From Rhyzopertha dominica (taxonomy: Eukaryota > Arthropoda > Insecta > Coleoptera > Bostrichidae), in contig QCXZ01000003.1 in the NCBI GenBank assembly GCA_025024175.1, positions 40,014,257-40,078,256 of the forward strand: a stretch of 64,000 nt of DNA, read 5' to 3'. Positions within the stretch are counted from its first letter, which is position 1. Each line of letters starts with the position of its first letter. The notes beneath the pieces are model-generated. The model made no database searches. It was given only the letters and a program-made list of their open reading frames with translations, and was not told the DNA's origin. Below are positions 13,046 to 29,712 of the stretch, in pieces. The translations under genes and the position numbers were made by a program.

Positions 13046-15499
13046 AACGATATTATTGCATTTTTAGAATGCTCTTTTAATTGTATATTATGATATTCTC
13101 TAATAAAGCGTAGCATTAAACAAATCAAATATTGTTGTGTAAAAGAAAATAACGAAATGTCTTATGTATAATATTTCTTAAAATATCAATATTGTAGTTA
13201 AAACATTTCAAGTATGGTCCTGTAATTCACTTAACGCCTACCCCCTTATAAAAGCACGACGCGTGGCAAAACAATGCAGTAGCAGTCCTCATATGTTTTT
13301 TTTGTATTTTTGTAATACTGAACCCTGAAGAAGCAACATGCAGTTTTTGTTTGTTTTATCATCACATATATGTATATATTTTCATACTTGTGTCGTTTTA
13401 ATACAAATGTTTTGCTATCTGTACACATTATAATGTTTAATATTAATAAAATGCGAGTTATATACTGATTGTCAAGTTTTTTCATACATCTTAAAATGGG
13501 CATCCCTAGTTTGTTGCATTTTAACCTTGCATTGTTTTGCTTAATAATATTCATGGTGTTTACCATAATACAGTTATGTATTGAACACCTAATCTAAATT
13601 TTTCTAATTTTTAGAATAGTCAAGCGTGCGTAGTAAGTTGTAATTATTAACAATGGCAAAGCATTTTAATTCAGATCTTTCAGAACACTGGAAACATAAA
13701 CATCTTTTGGATCTTTTCGCACCATACCTTGCTTTCAGCGGTGGCGACTAAAAGTTATAGAGCGCAGCGCGAAACTGCATCGTACATAAATCGGTATATA
13801 TACCCGCTAAGCGCTAAGGTTTAATTTACAGTATACTATAATGGGCAAACACGCATTATTCAAAGTATGGTGTTGCCGGTCATGTGGCGTAATTTGACCG
13901 AATAGACGTCGAGTTACATCATAAGCCATCTGTTAACATGCATTAATACTGCTGGAGTACTCTTATAACGTTGGACAGTCTTATAAAATCGTCTTTGGTC
14001 ATAACTCATAAGTATTTCACTTTTTGGCGGTCCCTTTAAATATTCACATTTTTAATATTAAAAATACACCTTACGATCCATTTTTTTGAATTTATAGGCT
14101 GTCACAGCTGTTTTGTGGATTAGATGCTACCTATTAATATGCAATTTAATAAAATATAAATACATGGCAAATACCCAATTGTACCTTTTAATAGTCGTCT
14201 TCCCTTCCGATTTGCTATAATGAAGCAACTGTTTCCAGTATGCATAAGAGGAAAAGAGGATGCCGTATTAAAGGGAATGCATCGATACGCCACCGTGTGG
14301 ATTGTACTCTAGTTATAATCTATTACATAAATAAATATACGAACATTTTACACATGATGTGTTATTGTTTTATAATAATTATTTTTGTGTGTTCAAACTA
14401 GTACCTGTCATATATAATAAATAAAAATAAAACGGATCACGGATTTTGTCGCGTTTCCCCCGTAAAATAATGTAACAGAATGTAGTTCATGTAAGCACCA
14501 CCGTGGCGCTGCTATCTTAAATTCCATTTTCTATAGCCATGATGGTCTGGTAAAATGTATAAAACTGACCTATTGTTTTTATACAACAATTAGGTCATAA
14601 GGACATAACATTATAAGGACTGCATGCATTTTTCTGGATTAGTACAATATCTATAATGCCTCGATCATCAGTTTCTTTGTTCTTTAGTACTTGTTTAGGA
14701 TTAACTAGCTTTTTTTGCGATGTAAAAATTTTTTGATGAAGTTTCCCTTAATATTTGCATATTGTTCACTCGCCGGTTTTAAAATGATGTCCTCTACTTC
14801 TTGTGCAAGTCGATGGTCCACTGGAAAACACACATATACCAGTATTTCATGCCACCGACCCAAGCATTATATATGTAGTACCTATTTGTAATACAATAGA
14901 GCCAGTATTATGATCGTTTAACATCTACTGCAGGTGCAATTAAGGCAACCAGATTTTAGCAATTCAGAAGCGGAAGGTCGTAGCCGGGTCGTCCACCCTG
15001 TTTTTATTAATTTGTAATATGAAAATTGAATAAAATAAAGGGACCTGTATTTTTCAGTTTTTATATGCGATGTATATTAAAGCAGAAAAAATATTAAAAA
15101 TTAGGAATTTTAATGTGTCTCATCAGATTACTACTACATATACTCACCACTCACTGACGTCATTGAGGTGAGGACTAAATATAATATGTGGATATTGATA
15201 TTTGATACTTAATTGGAGTTTATCGATGCAATGCGGGAGGTTTCAATGAAAATCGGGAGTTTGATGATTTAGTTTAGTAGGCGGAAGGGTCCAAAAAAAA
15301 TCGAGTGACTGCTGCATAAATCGGGATGTCTGGCAGCCCTAGTTGCGTACTGCGTCGAAAAAGATGTGNATGTTTGCACGTTTATTTAGTACAATAGTCT
15401 GTTAGATCGATAAAGCCTTGGTTCTGACATTATTTTCTGGTGAAATATTTTGTGCTGTTTGTTGTGTCTTCTGTGTAACTGCCCCAAACGATACTGAAG
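13046..15499. other. Intergenic, AT-rich, no supported gene
   Basis: Apart from one solitary satellite monomer (14176-14284) I see only AT-rich non-coding sequence. A 106-codon open frame on the minus strand (13246-13566) has no recognisable domain and biased, low-complexity composition, so I do not call it. The segment just before 15500 should hold the enkurin promoter and 5' UTR, but no clear element stands out. Confidence 0.6.
14176..14284 (+). repeat. Solitary satellite monomer outside the array
   Basis: One diverged monomer of the 1-12255 satellite lies 1.9 kb beyond the array edge in the same orientation. It has the gatttgctataatgaagc, aactgtttccagtatgcata and gatgccgtattaaagggaatg blocks. 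It has an internal duplication of about 9 bp (aagaggaaaagagg), which makes this part longer than in the array. Confidence 0.9.
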
Positions 15500-16387
15500 A
15501 TGTCTATCATCGTTTTAAAGCATCATGACGAAAATATTTACGATGTAACTCCAAAAGAGGAAATCCACATCAAGAGGTCTCCACGATATGTCTCAAAATT
15601 TCGCGAGAGTGTGAAAGAAGAACATAAACGAAATAATTCAATTAGAGGTAAAGAATGCGGGATAATGGGTCCTCCAGAGCAACAACCACCACACCCTTCA
15701 AGATTTTTAAAAAAGCACACGGCGGAACAAGCGCGTCTAAAACGGAATGCTGAAATTAAAAAAGATTCAGAATCTTTAAAAGTCTCTAAAATGCAACCAG
15801 TACCACGTACTGCCGATCTGTTGAAAGAGTACGACAAAGACAGAATTCAACCATCAAAAAATTTTGTAGCCGAAAATATTAAACAGGTATTAGAGAGCAA
15901 ACCCAGGGAACCTGAACAACGAGTGGTGATTGATAGATACGGTGAGCGAAAAGAGCTCTCAAGAGGATTGGAACCCCGTTATATAAATTCTAAGGTTTTC
16001 GGTAAAACTCCTCCGTATTTAGTAAACTTTATAAATATAAAGAAAAGACAAAAACAATTGCAAAAGGACGCAGAAGCTCTCAAACAACCAAAATGCCGTT
16101 ACATAACTAGAGAAGAAAGGGAACAACTTCTAGCAGTAAGTGATAAAGCCGATGAGTTGAGAAATACCTAGTGTAAATGTTTTTTAATCCCTTTACAGGG
16201 CCTCAAACAAAACTGGCAAGAGCTACAACAGAATTATCAGGGTTTACCGATACTGACGGACACAATACCAAAAATACTTCGCAAGTCTAAAATGGAAGCC
16301 GATTTGAAACAATTAGAAAAAGATATAGTTTTAATTGAGAGACATCCTTATATCTACGTATATGATGACAATGTAGTGGCCGAGTAA
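15500..16387 (+). CDS. ENKUR: Enkurin
   Basis: Two exons, 15500-16135 and 16199-16387, are joined over a 63-nt intron (gtaagt donor, ttacag acceptor, phase 0), giving 274 residues; the human protein has 256. Enkurin is a ciliary and sperm-flagellar protein, an inner protein of doublet microtubules, first described as a TRPC-channel adaptor that binds calmodulin and SH3 domains. Seen here: the N-terminal SPRYVSKFRESVKEE segment, a proline-rich GPPEQQPPHPSRFLKKH stretch typical of the family, the LEPRYINSKVFGKTPPYL motif in the middle, and the C-terminal enkurin domain with EEREQLLAGLKQNWQEL, LPILTDTIPKILRKSKMEA and a helical LKQLEKDIVLIERHPYIYV end. The start is the first ATG in frame and gives an N-terminus of family length. 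NUDT21 starts 490 bp downstream on the same strand. The gene looks intact. Confidence 0.93.
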
Positions 16388-16877
16388 AATCTGTAATATA
16401 TGTGTCTTCGAGTCGTTCAACCTTTGATTGCATGCGTCTCTCCGATTTTAATATTATAAAGTATTTGATATTATCTTTTATCACGCTTTTTCTTTAAGAC
16501 TAATCTATTCCTATCTTGTTCCATCGTGCTCCAAGCGCAGAATAATACGTTATACACAATCGTAACTTCTTAACGTATATTAAATTATTCCGTGCCTCCA
16601 CATTCCTACATATCCATCGTTCAACGTTGCAAGTTGCAAGTTCGGTTCCTGTTTCGCCCGGATGGCGACTCGACTAATGAATAATTGAGTAGCGTGGTTC
16701 TGAACCTGAATCTTAACATCTTAATTTTTTGTCAGAGTATACTTTTATATTTACTGAGTTATATTAACTGTTTCCGATACAATTATTTATCTTAATAAGA
16801 GCAAAATAACGATTACGGGCGTATTCTATCTGTGTAAAATATTTAACATCACCTGAGTTATTACCCGACAAAACGCG

Positions 16878-20553
<3,676 letters not shown>

Positions 20554-21150
20554 GGAAGGATTGAAGAAGATGATAATCAGAAATAATATAATTTTTTTTT
20601 ATATGATAAAGTACATGTGTAAGTTGACGTTTCACATTATCTTAGATATCCCGAATAACTGATAATTGACATTAAGTGGAATGGTAATGTAATGTCACTG
20701 ATGAACAATGGTCTCTTTTTTTAAGTTAAGGATAATTATAATATTTGTGTAAATAAATATTTCGCTATGGTAGCTGGTATTTGTACTGCCCTAGAATACA
20801 TTATTCAACATTTTACAGAAAAGCACTCATTATTTTCTTGACAACAGTTCAGTTCAGTTATAGTACAATAGGGTCTTTGGTGTGTAAATAGATGGTTTGA
20901 ACAGACTACAATACCTATTGGAAACTGTGTTTAGCGTACTGGTGCATTACTAACCAACTACGGCTTTAACAGTTTGTGATCACATGATAGTACGAACTTG
21001 TTATTTTCTTACAGTTTTATACTGTTTAACTTTCAAGAGGTCGTGCTTCAAAGAATGTTTCAAACGGGAACACTCGAACTTACCATCCCTAGTTGAAAAA
21101 CTGGTTCATTTTAAACAAGTTTTGTATGTTTTATCACAGCGTTGTTGTCA
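20554..21150. other. NUDT21 3' flank, no further gene
   Basis: This is the AT-rich NUDT21 3' UTR and downstream flank. It carries the candidate poly(A) signal at 20753-20758. No other gene, RNA gene or clear repeat boundary was seen before the hAT relic that starts near 21160. Confidence 0.5.
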
Positions 21151-21159
21151 TTCATTACA

Positions 21160-21740
21160 ATTACTTTAAAAAGCAATTGAATTACTTTGTTCTGTTGTAA
21201 TTAAAGCAATAATTAATTACTTTATCTACAATTGTAATACATTTGTAATTGAATTACTCTTTTTGTTCAAATTGCATTTACATTCTCCCAATTACATCTG
21301 CAAACCTATAGAGAGGTAGATTTTGAAAAGACTTGTTTCCACAAGTAAAACTACTTTATGTAAAAAAACATTGCATTGCTTTTATTTGGAATAATGTCAG
21401 TAGATGCAATAAAGCTTTTGAAGAAATAGAAACTGTACCTTGCTGTACAAGATGGAATTCACCTTTGGATAGCGTCTCAACTACCCTCGCTTAAAAGAAA
21501 GCTTGGATTCGATTTGATCTGCAGACACCAAACTTCAATCAGCTAAATTAATTTTCTGCAAGAATATTTTATAGCTGCTATCAATACTTGTATATCTGGA
21601 ATATGTTTTTATCAACTACTTTTGTTTAATCTATAGTGAACAAAAATTTGAAATTTTGTTAAAAACTGTTTTCACATGATTTAGATTTCAATCAGTTATC
21701 CATAAGACCATACATTTTCGCAACAAAGGTAAGTAAAGGA
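21160..21740 (+). mobile_element. Decayed hAT transposase relic
   Basis: Around 21415-21480 a broken frame reads like AFEEIETVPCCTRWNSP, containing the TRWNS motif typical of hAT transposases. The surrounding sequence, with taattac-rich blocks upstream and a gaatattttatag segment and gatttcaatca segment downstream, parallels the better preserved relic in the arms (33380-34340 and 53650-54625). Stops and indels interrupt all frames. Confidence 0.6.
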
Positions 21741-22431
21741 AATTATGTTACAGTTAAGAAACTCTTCACGAGCGAAGTCCTTAAATATTTTGTCCTCAAC
21801 TGATAATAACCAAAGTTAATTCAAGAAGCGTGTGCCTAAGTTGGTATTACTAGTTGGAGTTACAACAGATTACAACCATGACTTCTCGTGTTATAGGAAT
21901 GGTCAATATATTCCCTACAAGTTTTGTATAGATGTATGTATATCGGCAAACACTTATTATATATAACGTTTTAACATTAAGTATGTTGTCATTGTATAGA
22001 CAATCTGTTGAGAAATATTTGCTGCGGTTGTAAATAATTTTTAGTATATAGTTTTGTGTGACATTTAGCTGCCGCATGCAACTTCCAACCAATCCTCCCC
22101 ACACCATTATACCATAATTAATTAGGGATTCTACTGTTGTTTTTTAAATTATTGCTAGTAATTTTGGTCTAAGAATTTCTCTTAAACTGTAAAATTTGTG
22201 TATTTTATATAAGTTATAGCCAACTTTTGAAAAATGTAACATTTCTTCAGTTCTCAATATCTCGATTGGCTATGTAGATACAAAAAAACTGCATAAACAT
22301 TTTTTATAGATATTTTTGTTCTGAATCGAATGGCGCACTCAGAAATGCATGTTTATGCTGTGCTGTCTGCACCCCATCCAACTGCAGATAGATCTATTTC
22401 GCTATCATTACAGCTCATCAGTGTAGTATAT
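21741..22431. other. Intergenic, nothing recognised
   Basis: AT-rich sequence with short open frames only and no recognisable protein domain, RNA gene or terminal repeat. Confidence 0.5.
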
Positions 22432-23060
22432 AAATTTGGCATACATATAAATCTTAACTACCCAAAGCGACCTATTGTTTTTGGGGTAAGTAGTGTATAG
22501 GGAATGGGGTAACTACCCTTTTTGCAAACTTTTTTCCTTTTAGTATGGAATTAGTAGTATAATTGCGAGTATTATTCGTTCTTATAAATTTTCGGTGCAG
22601 CAAACTGTTTAGAAGATATTAGCAAAAAACTGTCATTTAAGAAAACCTGTTTTTCCTAAATATCTCCGAAAATATCATCATATAGGAAACAAAATTTCTC
22701 ACAAAAAGTTTTAATTCTTTCCAAAACTGACATTTTCAAAATATTTCCAAAAAAATTGATTTTGGATCCTGTCCACACGATTTTTTTTAAATTTTGCTAT
22801 TATATATAAAATCAAATTTCTGATCGAAAAGCACTCTTGCAATTGTTTTGTTAATAATCTTCGAGTTATTTAGAAAAAAACGATTTTACATATTTATGGA
22901 TTTTTGCTAATATCTCGAGAACCGTTTGTCGTAGAAAAAATGTGTAGAGAAAAAAAATGCTCATAACCTCATTATAGATCGTATAATATAAGAAATATAA
23001 ACGTAAATTTCTTTTGGCAATTTAATGTGGGAGTGTGTCAATTTGCAGAGGTTATTCATT
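22432..23060 (+). repeat. Dispersed repeat family, copy 2
   Basis: Diverged copy of the 12256-13045 repeat in the same orientation. It begins near aaatttggcatacatataaat and keeps the gcgacctattgtttttgggg block, the ttttcggtgcagcaaactg block, and the genomic order of the later blocks through gtgtagagaaaaaaaatgct. It lacks the first 80 or so bases of copy 1. Confidence 0.85.
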
Positions 23061-23340
23061 ATCTGACGCAAATCTGTTCTAAACCTTAAGTGCGGACGAG
23101 GAATTTTCTAACGTCAACACGGAGTGAGACGGCAAAATATATTAGGGCAACAAACTTGGCTTATTGTATTTGCTAAATTAGATGATAACAAAAAAAATAT
23201 AAAATGGTTGATGACAGGACTAGTTATTTTGAAGTGTGCTCTAAATTGCAGTATGTTCAATACATGTGAGTAGCACTGGTAATGTTTTATAATACATTTA
23301 TTACATAGTACATGTTTAAAAAAATTATATAGTTACAAAA

Positions 23341-23545
23341 AAAGCGGTTCACCATCTGATGTACTATAGTTAACGTTTCACTTTCATCATCACTGTCTGC
23401 TGATTATTCAGAGTTACTGTCATGATCAGATTCGTCAAAATTTTCATCTGGGACATCATCAATATCACTGGCATCACTTCCTTGATTCATTGATCCAATT
23501 TAAAACTGTTTAGTCAAAATCTGGATCCAGGATACGCACACGTCT
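23341..23545 (-). mobile_element. Possible piggyBac-like transposase N-terminal relic
   Basis: Read on the minus strand, broken frames give SRRVRILDPDFD, then TVLNWINES, then an acidic stretch DVPDENFDESDHDSNSE followed by SADSDDESE. This order (a basic RILDPDFD segment, then an acidic Ser/Asp-rich stretch) is what I expect from N-termini of piggyBac-derived transposases, but the catalytic part is not recognisable nearby. In-frame stops and a shift show that it is dead. Confidence 0.4.
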
Positions 23546-26296
23546 TGAAGGTCCGGCCTTTTTGCAGCAGCAATTTTCCAACAACTCTGTGAGACTACTC
23601 GTCAACTAAATCTCTAGAATACCCCCGTATATTAAGAAGCTGGTTTACCATATTAGATATAAAAACTAAAGACCAATCAGGCTTGGANTACATGAAATGA
23701 CAACATTGTGGGCGTTAACAATTTTGAAAATGCAGCATTTTTAGTTCCCCTGCCGTTTGTCAGCCGGCACGTCCGCAGTTGAGGGCTAAAATTGTTGCAC
23801 AAGGAACAACAGAATCTATCATTTCCACACTTTTTTGAAAGAGAAATGAACTATCGCTATTCGCTTAGGTAATTTTTGGGAATCTAATTGACATTATCAA
23901 CTCAGCGTGCGCTGCCAAGAAGCCCTATATGCACAGCGGAGCGATTCCCACTATGCTCTATCTCTCTCTAATGCGAATGGCGACAGAATCAGCCCGCTCC
24001 CCACGGCGTTGTGCATATACCTCTCTATCTATGACCGTGATAGGTACTTATCTCCAAATAAACAATAATTTTCATTAGTTATATGGCCTCCTAGATTGCT
24101 GATAAAAGAACTACACAAGTGTTCTTAGGAATTTTATGTATGTATTCAAATATGCATATATGCTTTTTACTGGATTAACATTTTTGCTTAATAATATAAA
24201 TTATATTGTCACAAATCACCTTGATTTGTGTTTGTGTTAAATGTAAAATTCGATTAAATTACTAAAAAGAATTTGAATGATTCCAAAATTAGTAAAAATA
24301 AACCTAACAATGTAAAAAATTTTTTAATCAGAAAAATAGGTCTTTTAAACCATAGCAAAGGTAACTATGGTTTCCATTTTAAAAAATGCATGTTTTTGTT
24401 ATATCTCAAAAATATGGCCCCCTAAAAAAATTCTAAGTACCCCACTGGATTTAAAATAAAAATATTTATAAAAAATGTCTACAGTTTTTTTGTATTTACA
24501 TACCCAAGCGAGATATTGAGAGCTGAAGATATGTTCCATTATTAAAAAGTTGTCTATAGCTTTAAAACAGAAGACGATACAAAAATGGCGATGGTACAGC
24601 TCAACTCACAACAAAAAAGTAATATAGTATGTCGAAACCGCAAACCTCTAGCATTAATAGTTACCGAATACCCTACAATGAAAATGAGACACCCTATACA
24701 GTATGTAACTGATTATTTTTTTAAATTTTTTTTGTTTGTAAATGGTTTGCTTTGTAACCTGAGACTGCTCCATCAAGACATCTTGCTTTAAAAATTTTTA
24801 ATGTTTTAAAGCCTGTAAACAGCCTCTTTTTTGCACTAATGGCATTTTTTGTTGACCTCGAGAATCCAGTCCCTTCAGGATTTCTCTTTTACCCCTTGGC
24901 CACCCTCAAGTGTTTGTAAACGAAAGCTGATAATGACTACTTGATAGACCGAAACGTGTTTTAACATTTTATCTTCAATACAGTTAATTAGACTGAAAAA
25001 ATCTAATTTTCTCGTGANCTTTAACGCGCTTTCATTTTTACACTGATTGGAATCTGTTTTTGTTATAAATATATTTCCTTAGTCACGAAAACATAATATT
25101 AAAATATAGATTTGATTTTTAAGGATAGTACCATTATGTATTGTCTGTTTTTTTTAAATATATCCCGACAATCTAAAAGATGTTAAAAGTAAACATTATA
25201 GATATGTATTAGAAAAAATTCTTCATATAAGCATATGTATATTATGCAGGATGTTTGTGAACTGTACAACTTTTGTTTGTCTCATATTTTGTGAAACATG
25301 AAAACTGTAGGTATCAGTAAAATGATGCTAGATGAATGTAATTTACAATCATCTATGTTTCCTAAACAGTTTATCCACACATTTTGAAAAAAATATATAT
25401 TTAGTGTTCTCATAACTTATATGTAAAGAAATAAATACAATTATTATATAAACTACTTTTCTAGCTTTCTATTATTTAATCAAGGTTGTTTTGCTGTAGC
25501 AGGTATCACATGATAACTTGTTTTTTGGTGCATTGCCCTAATTAGATAAATGATAAATTGACTTTTATAAATAAGATTGAACTTGAAAATATAGAGGAGT
25601 TTTATAATATAGATTTCATAGTTCCCACAAAATTCAGCAGTAATAATCATTTTCTACTGCTTTTGAACATCAGTGGAAGTGAGATAATGACCAGGTCCAA
25701 GGTTTTCAAAAACAAACAATGCAAAAGGTACTCTTAGGAAATCATGAATAACAAAAGATTTTAAGATCTTTTAGACTTAATCAATGAAAGCAGAAGTTAA
25801 ATAATAAATTAAAGATGGATAATTTTCTGTACCGGCAGAACCACTGTTTAACGACTTATTACCCCACAACTTTGGAAGGCACTGTTATCCCCTACATTCC
25901 GTCTCCACCTGCACTGAATACAGATGTGTACAAATGTGGATTACAGACGTATGTAGTGTTAATATTGTTGGTGTGTATATCTTTGCATTTACTATCATCA
26001 TATTAATTTCTGTTTTCATATTAAAGTGTAGTATACATTCAAGGTCATACTGTTCTGAGATAAATTAGAACAAAATATATAATGGCACAAACATTTATTG
26101 TAGATTTGATTTATCACAAAAATAAAAAGAAACATACAAGGCACCTCAAATTTTTACATCTGTTTACTCATGTTAAAATATGCATCAAATGTTATCACAA
26201 AGTAAAAAGATGGCAGTATAAATACTGTGCAAAACTATTTAATAACAATAAATATGTTACAATGTTGGTTTTGCATGTGTGTTAATGTGTAAAAAT
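23546..26296. other. Intergenic and peroxidasin 3' flank
   Basis: No gene I can support. The region has small open frames (68 codons at 24585, 63 at 25815, 67 at 26082, all plus strand) without domains. On the minus strand, an AATAAA at 26099-26094, about 200 bp past the peroxidasin stop, is a candidate poly(A) signal. Confidence 0.5.
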
Positions 26297-28570
26297 TTAA
26301 ACACTATCATACACTTTCTTTTGCAAGTCCTCAATTCTGTTAACTAAATTGTTAATTTCATTTTTGTAACTCTCAACTGCTTTCCGTAAGTCTGCAATTT
26401 CCTTTGTCAATTTCACAGTGTTGACAGACTCTGGATCTTCTTTGGGTTTTACTGAAACATCTCTTTTACTTCTGTTACCAAAGATAGTATTAAACTGACT
26501 TGCAGACTGACAACCACCTCCACAGCATTCAGTCCAAACCCTAAAATCGACAGCTGGTAATTCTGCACATTCGATAAATCCATTCTGGAGTTCTGGTAGT
26601 ATAAATGCATCTCTACCAATTTTTGTGAAGTTATCTGCATTATCACATAGCACTTTTGCCAGAGAATACTGTTTGATTTGTACTAGTTGCTCAGGTTTGA
26701 AACTTGAAGGGTTTTCATACCAGAATCTATCACCATCCCGCAACCTTTTAAACTGTTCGACCAAAAGGCATCGGAAAAGTGGTCCAACTTTTCCTCCGGG
26801 CACCTGGTCTTCTAAAATTCCTCCAACAAAAACATCAATGTTTCCAGGATGTCCATATAGCTGCCGAAGCCTTTGCAGTACTGACGGATCTGTAATTTCA
26901 TTTGTCAAGTCTTCAAAGGCATCAACTTCTGTCATATTGCAAAATTTGCGGAAATCTACATAACCAGGAATAGCATGATCTCTAGCACGATGTATATTCA
27001 TTGCCGCTAAATCTAAAGCTACTGCATGTGCTGATGTAAATAACTGTTCGGTTAGGTCACTGTTAAGATTTTCTTGTGGTTTTTTAAGTTTTGCTGCTAC
27101 TGTTATTAGGCCCCTTAGTAACGGATCTATACCTCCTTCATCTACAATTCGCCAAGGTGAGAAAAATGCTTTATGCAAAGGTAGATGACCTTCAGGAATT
27201 TCTTTCCAGTTTTCATCAAAACGATGTAATATTGGGTTGATTAGCGTGTGGCCAAAGCGTAAGGCAGCTGTAGCAAATACGTTAGAAATTGAGGGATTAA
27301 GGTTGGGGTTATACTCTTTAAATTCACCCAACATTTTCATTCCTTCTTCTCCGATTATGTGTGGTAACCAGTGTTTGTAAGTAATGTGCTGCATTGCTGC
27401 ACCAACTACCTTTCTAGCCTCTTGATAAATGGTATCCCCATCCCAATGGGGATTAATGCTTTTAAGCTCTCGTGCTACTCGATTATGTTCACGTAACCAA
27501 ACTGTATGCATTGCTATTAACCCAACTTGCTCGTTAACACGTATATCTCCAGCCAAAAAGCAATTCGTATTACTCTCCGACAGATTGCGACGACAATCCA
27601 TGCCTTGGTTACCAGCAAAAGGTAACAAAGGTTTATTAGTTCTGGAACGAATTCCTACCCTTAGCAAACCGTCATCAGTTGTTAAATCTCGCAAGTCATC
27701 AGCTAGTTCATCCGAAAATCCGTATACCTGTGATGCATCTATAAAAGATGTTAGCTGGTTAATTTGCTCACGTGGCTGAATCGAATCAAAAAACACCGAA
27801 GTCATTCCTGATCCACAAATTGAAGAGGTCCTTATAAAATCGATGCAGCGTCGGTTCTTGACTCTGGGGTCTCCAGGGGGAATATCAATAGGATAGCAAG
27901 GTGCAGCGTAATCGCAAGACTTCTTGCAGTCGATTCCATCCCAGCTTTCTGAGCTAACGGATGGAAGAGCATGGTCTAAGTCGTGGTCTAAAAACTGCCC
28001 CCATTGCATGAGCATGTGGGTGTATTTGTTGTCTGGAGTAACTCTATCTGTTGATATGAGTGTAGTGGATACCAGCCGTGAGCTTGGTTTAGGATAACCA
28101 TAGTACCGCATGCTTCTATCCCAACCGACAGGAGTACTGAAGCCATTCTCATAAATTGGTTTGAGGATTCTTCGGAAGCCGCTTAAAGAGGCACCCCATG
28201 TTGGATGTTGCAGATTGTTGCACATACCTGAAAATAACAAAATATTGGAAATCATATTTTTATATCCTATTCTGAGCAAAAAATATACCATCCACACTTC
28301 TGTATTTCGCATGGTAACACATGTCAGTGCAGTTCTTTGCTTGACGATGTGCAACACAACCAGAAAGTTTCGCCACGAGTTCCAAATGTTCTGGGGACAG
28401 CAGCTCCCTATAGTTGAACTCGTCAGTTGCATTCATATGCATTCCACGTGAGACGTGTTTTCGAATATTGACCAGAGTTCTTTCATACACTTCTGCAGCC
28501 CTAGCAAGTTCCCTAGCAGGGGCATCTGGGAATCGAATCAGCCTAAAGAGCTCTGCAGGATTGTGCGGCC
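26297..28570 (-). CDS. PXDN: Peroxidasin, C-terminal exons (haem peroxidase domain)
   Basis: Two exons on the minus strand, 28570-28289 and 28227-26297, are separated by a 61-nt intron. Peroxidasin is a secreted haem peroxidase that makes hypobromous acid to form sulfilimine cross-links in collagen IV of basement membranes. The first exon gives PHNPAELFRLIRFPDAP, LLSPEHLELVAKLSGC and a Cys-rich end. The second starts MCNNLQHPTWGASLSGF and has the family motifs in order: LMQWGQFLDHDLDHALP (distal His and haem-linked Asp), PREQINQLTSFIDASQVYG, LREHNRVA (catalytic Arg, haem-linked Glu), NPHWDGDTIYQEARKVVGA, LRFGHTLINP (proximal His), LDLAAMNIHRARDHAIPGY and QFKRLRDGDRFWYENP. It ends in a predicted coiled coil (IADLRKAVESYKNEINNLVN), then stops at 26297. 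The C-terminal VWC domain known from the human protein is absent. The peroxidase exon is intact. Upstream exons should lie beyond the right end of piece B. Confidence 0.96.
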
Positions 28571-28949
28571 CTATAAGAAATAAAGCTCATGAAAAATGTG
28601 TGAAGATATATGCCGGAGCTTAAAAATAATGATGATGTGGTTTAATCCATGGACAAATATGTTCGTTTTATTTTTTTACTGTCTTATCTCGGTTTAATTA
28701 ATTTGAAGTGAATTTAATAATACTGACAATTTATTCTACCCTGATCCTGTCAGCTCTTGTGTGTTTTCGATGTCCATGCTGAAATGCCTAGAATTCATGT
28801 ACATACCGCATCGATTTCATCAATAAGAGTTTTTCAGAATGGTTACATTTTTGTGATAATAATAATATAATATATTGCCCAACAGATCCAAGCATCTGGT
28901 AGGCAGATGAACACACACTAGCGGTATGGGAAGAAAACAACAAACTAGA
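28571..28949. other. Peroxidasin intron sequence
   Basis: This non-coding stretch is upstream, on the minus strand, of the exon starting at 28570, whose acceptor reads cttatag. No Ig-type exon is visible between here and the end of piece B at 30816. Confidence 0.6.
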
Positions 28950-29290
28950 TCAAATAATACACCTAAATCCTTACAGCATTTGTAAGTGGCATGTCATTAA
29001 TCTTGTATATAAATCTATAGTCATACTTTTGATGAATATATACCAAAGAGTTACACTTATCAATGTTTAAACTCAACATGTTACTACATTTACCACTTAA
29101 CATTCAGTGAAAACTGCAACCTTTCACAATCATCCTGATTGACAACTTGAGTAAAGATTTTTAGGTCAGTATCAAACATAATATGTTCAGAGGATAACAC
29201 ACAGGACAAATCGCAAATAAATAACACAAACAAAAGTGGTCTCGAATTTGAACCCTGTGGAACTCCGGTCGTCGGGGTAAAAGGACTAGA
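28950..29290 (-). mobile_element. Jockey-type LINE reverse-transcriptase relic
   Basis: The minus strand reads TGVPQGSNSRPLLFVLFI, the conserved RT motif block with GVPQGS, then TDLKIFTQVVNQDDCERLQF and, after a stop, LNIDKCNSLVY and INDMPL. The catalytic YADD is degraded (HIMFDTDLK). It sits in a peroxidasin intron, in the gene's own orientation. It is a dead 5'-truncated fragment. Confidence 0.8.
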
Positions 29291-29712
29291 CTTCTCAGAG
29301 ATTATTTAGTAATTGCTGCCAGCAGCTCGTCCACCACAGACATGCAGTCTTTGATTAGAAATACAGGAATTAAATCTTCACCTGTTGTACTCTTCGAAGA
29401 TATCTTTTGACTGCATGACTAGCATCACCACTGAAGTTATATTTATTAGAAATGGAACACATTCGGTACCTACAGAAGCACTATCAGAAGGAAGATAACA
29501 CTAGCAAAGAAATTTTTAAAACCTGCAATCAGAGACGGTGAATCCAAGGACAAACCATTATACTTTATTTGTATTCTTCTTATTTGCATAATTCCAGAAT
29601 GGCTATAACGATCTGCTTTAATTCTATTCTGAAGATACTTCACTTAGTTTTTGTATCATCTAATATGTAATATGTGTCCAAAGTCGTCTATATATCCATC
29701 AAATCTGTAGCA

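Noticed and set aside
13246..13566. 106-codon minus-strand frame
   Set aside because: No domain, start context or neighbouring exon to support it; composition is that of AT-rich DNA.
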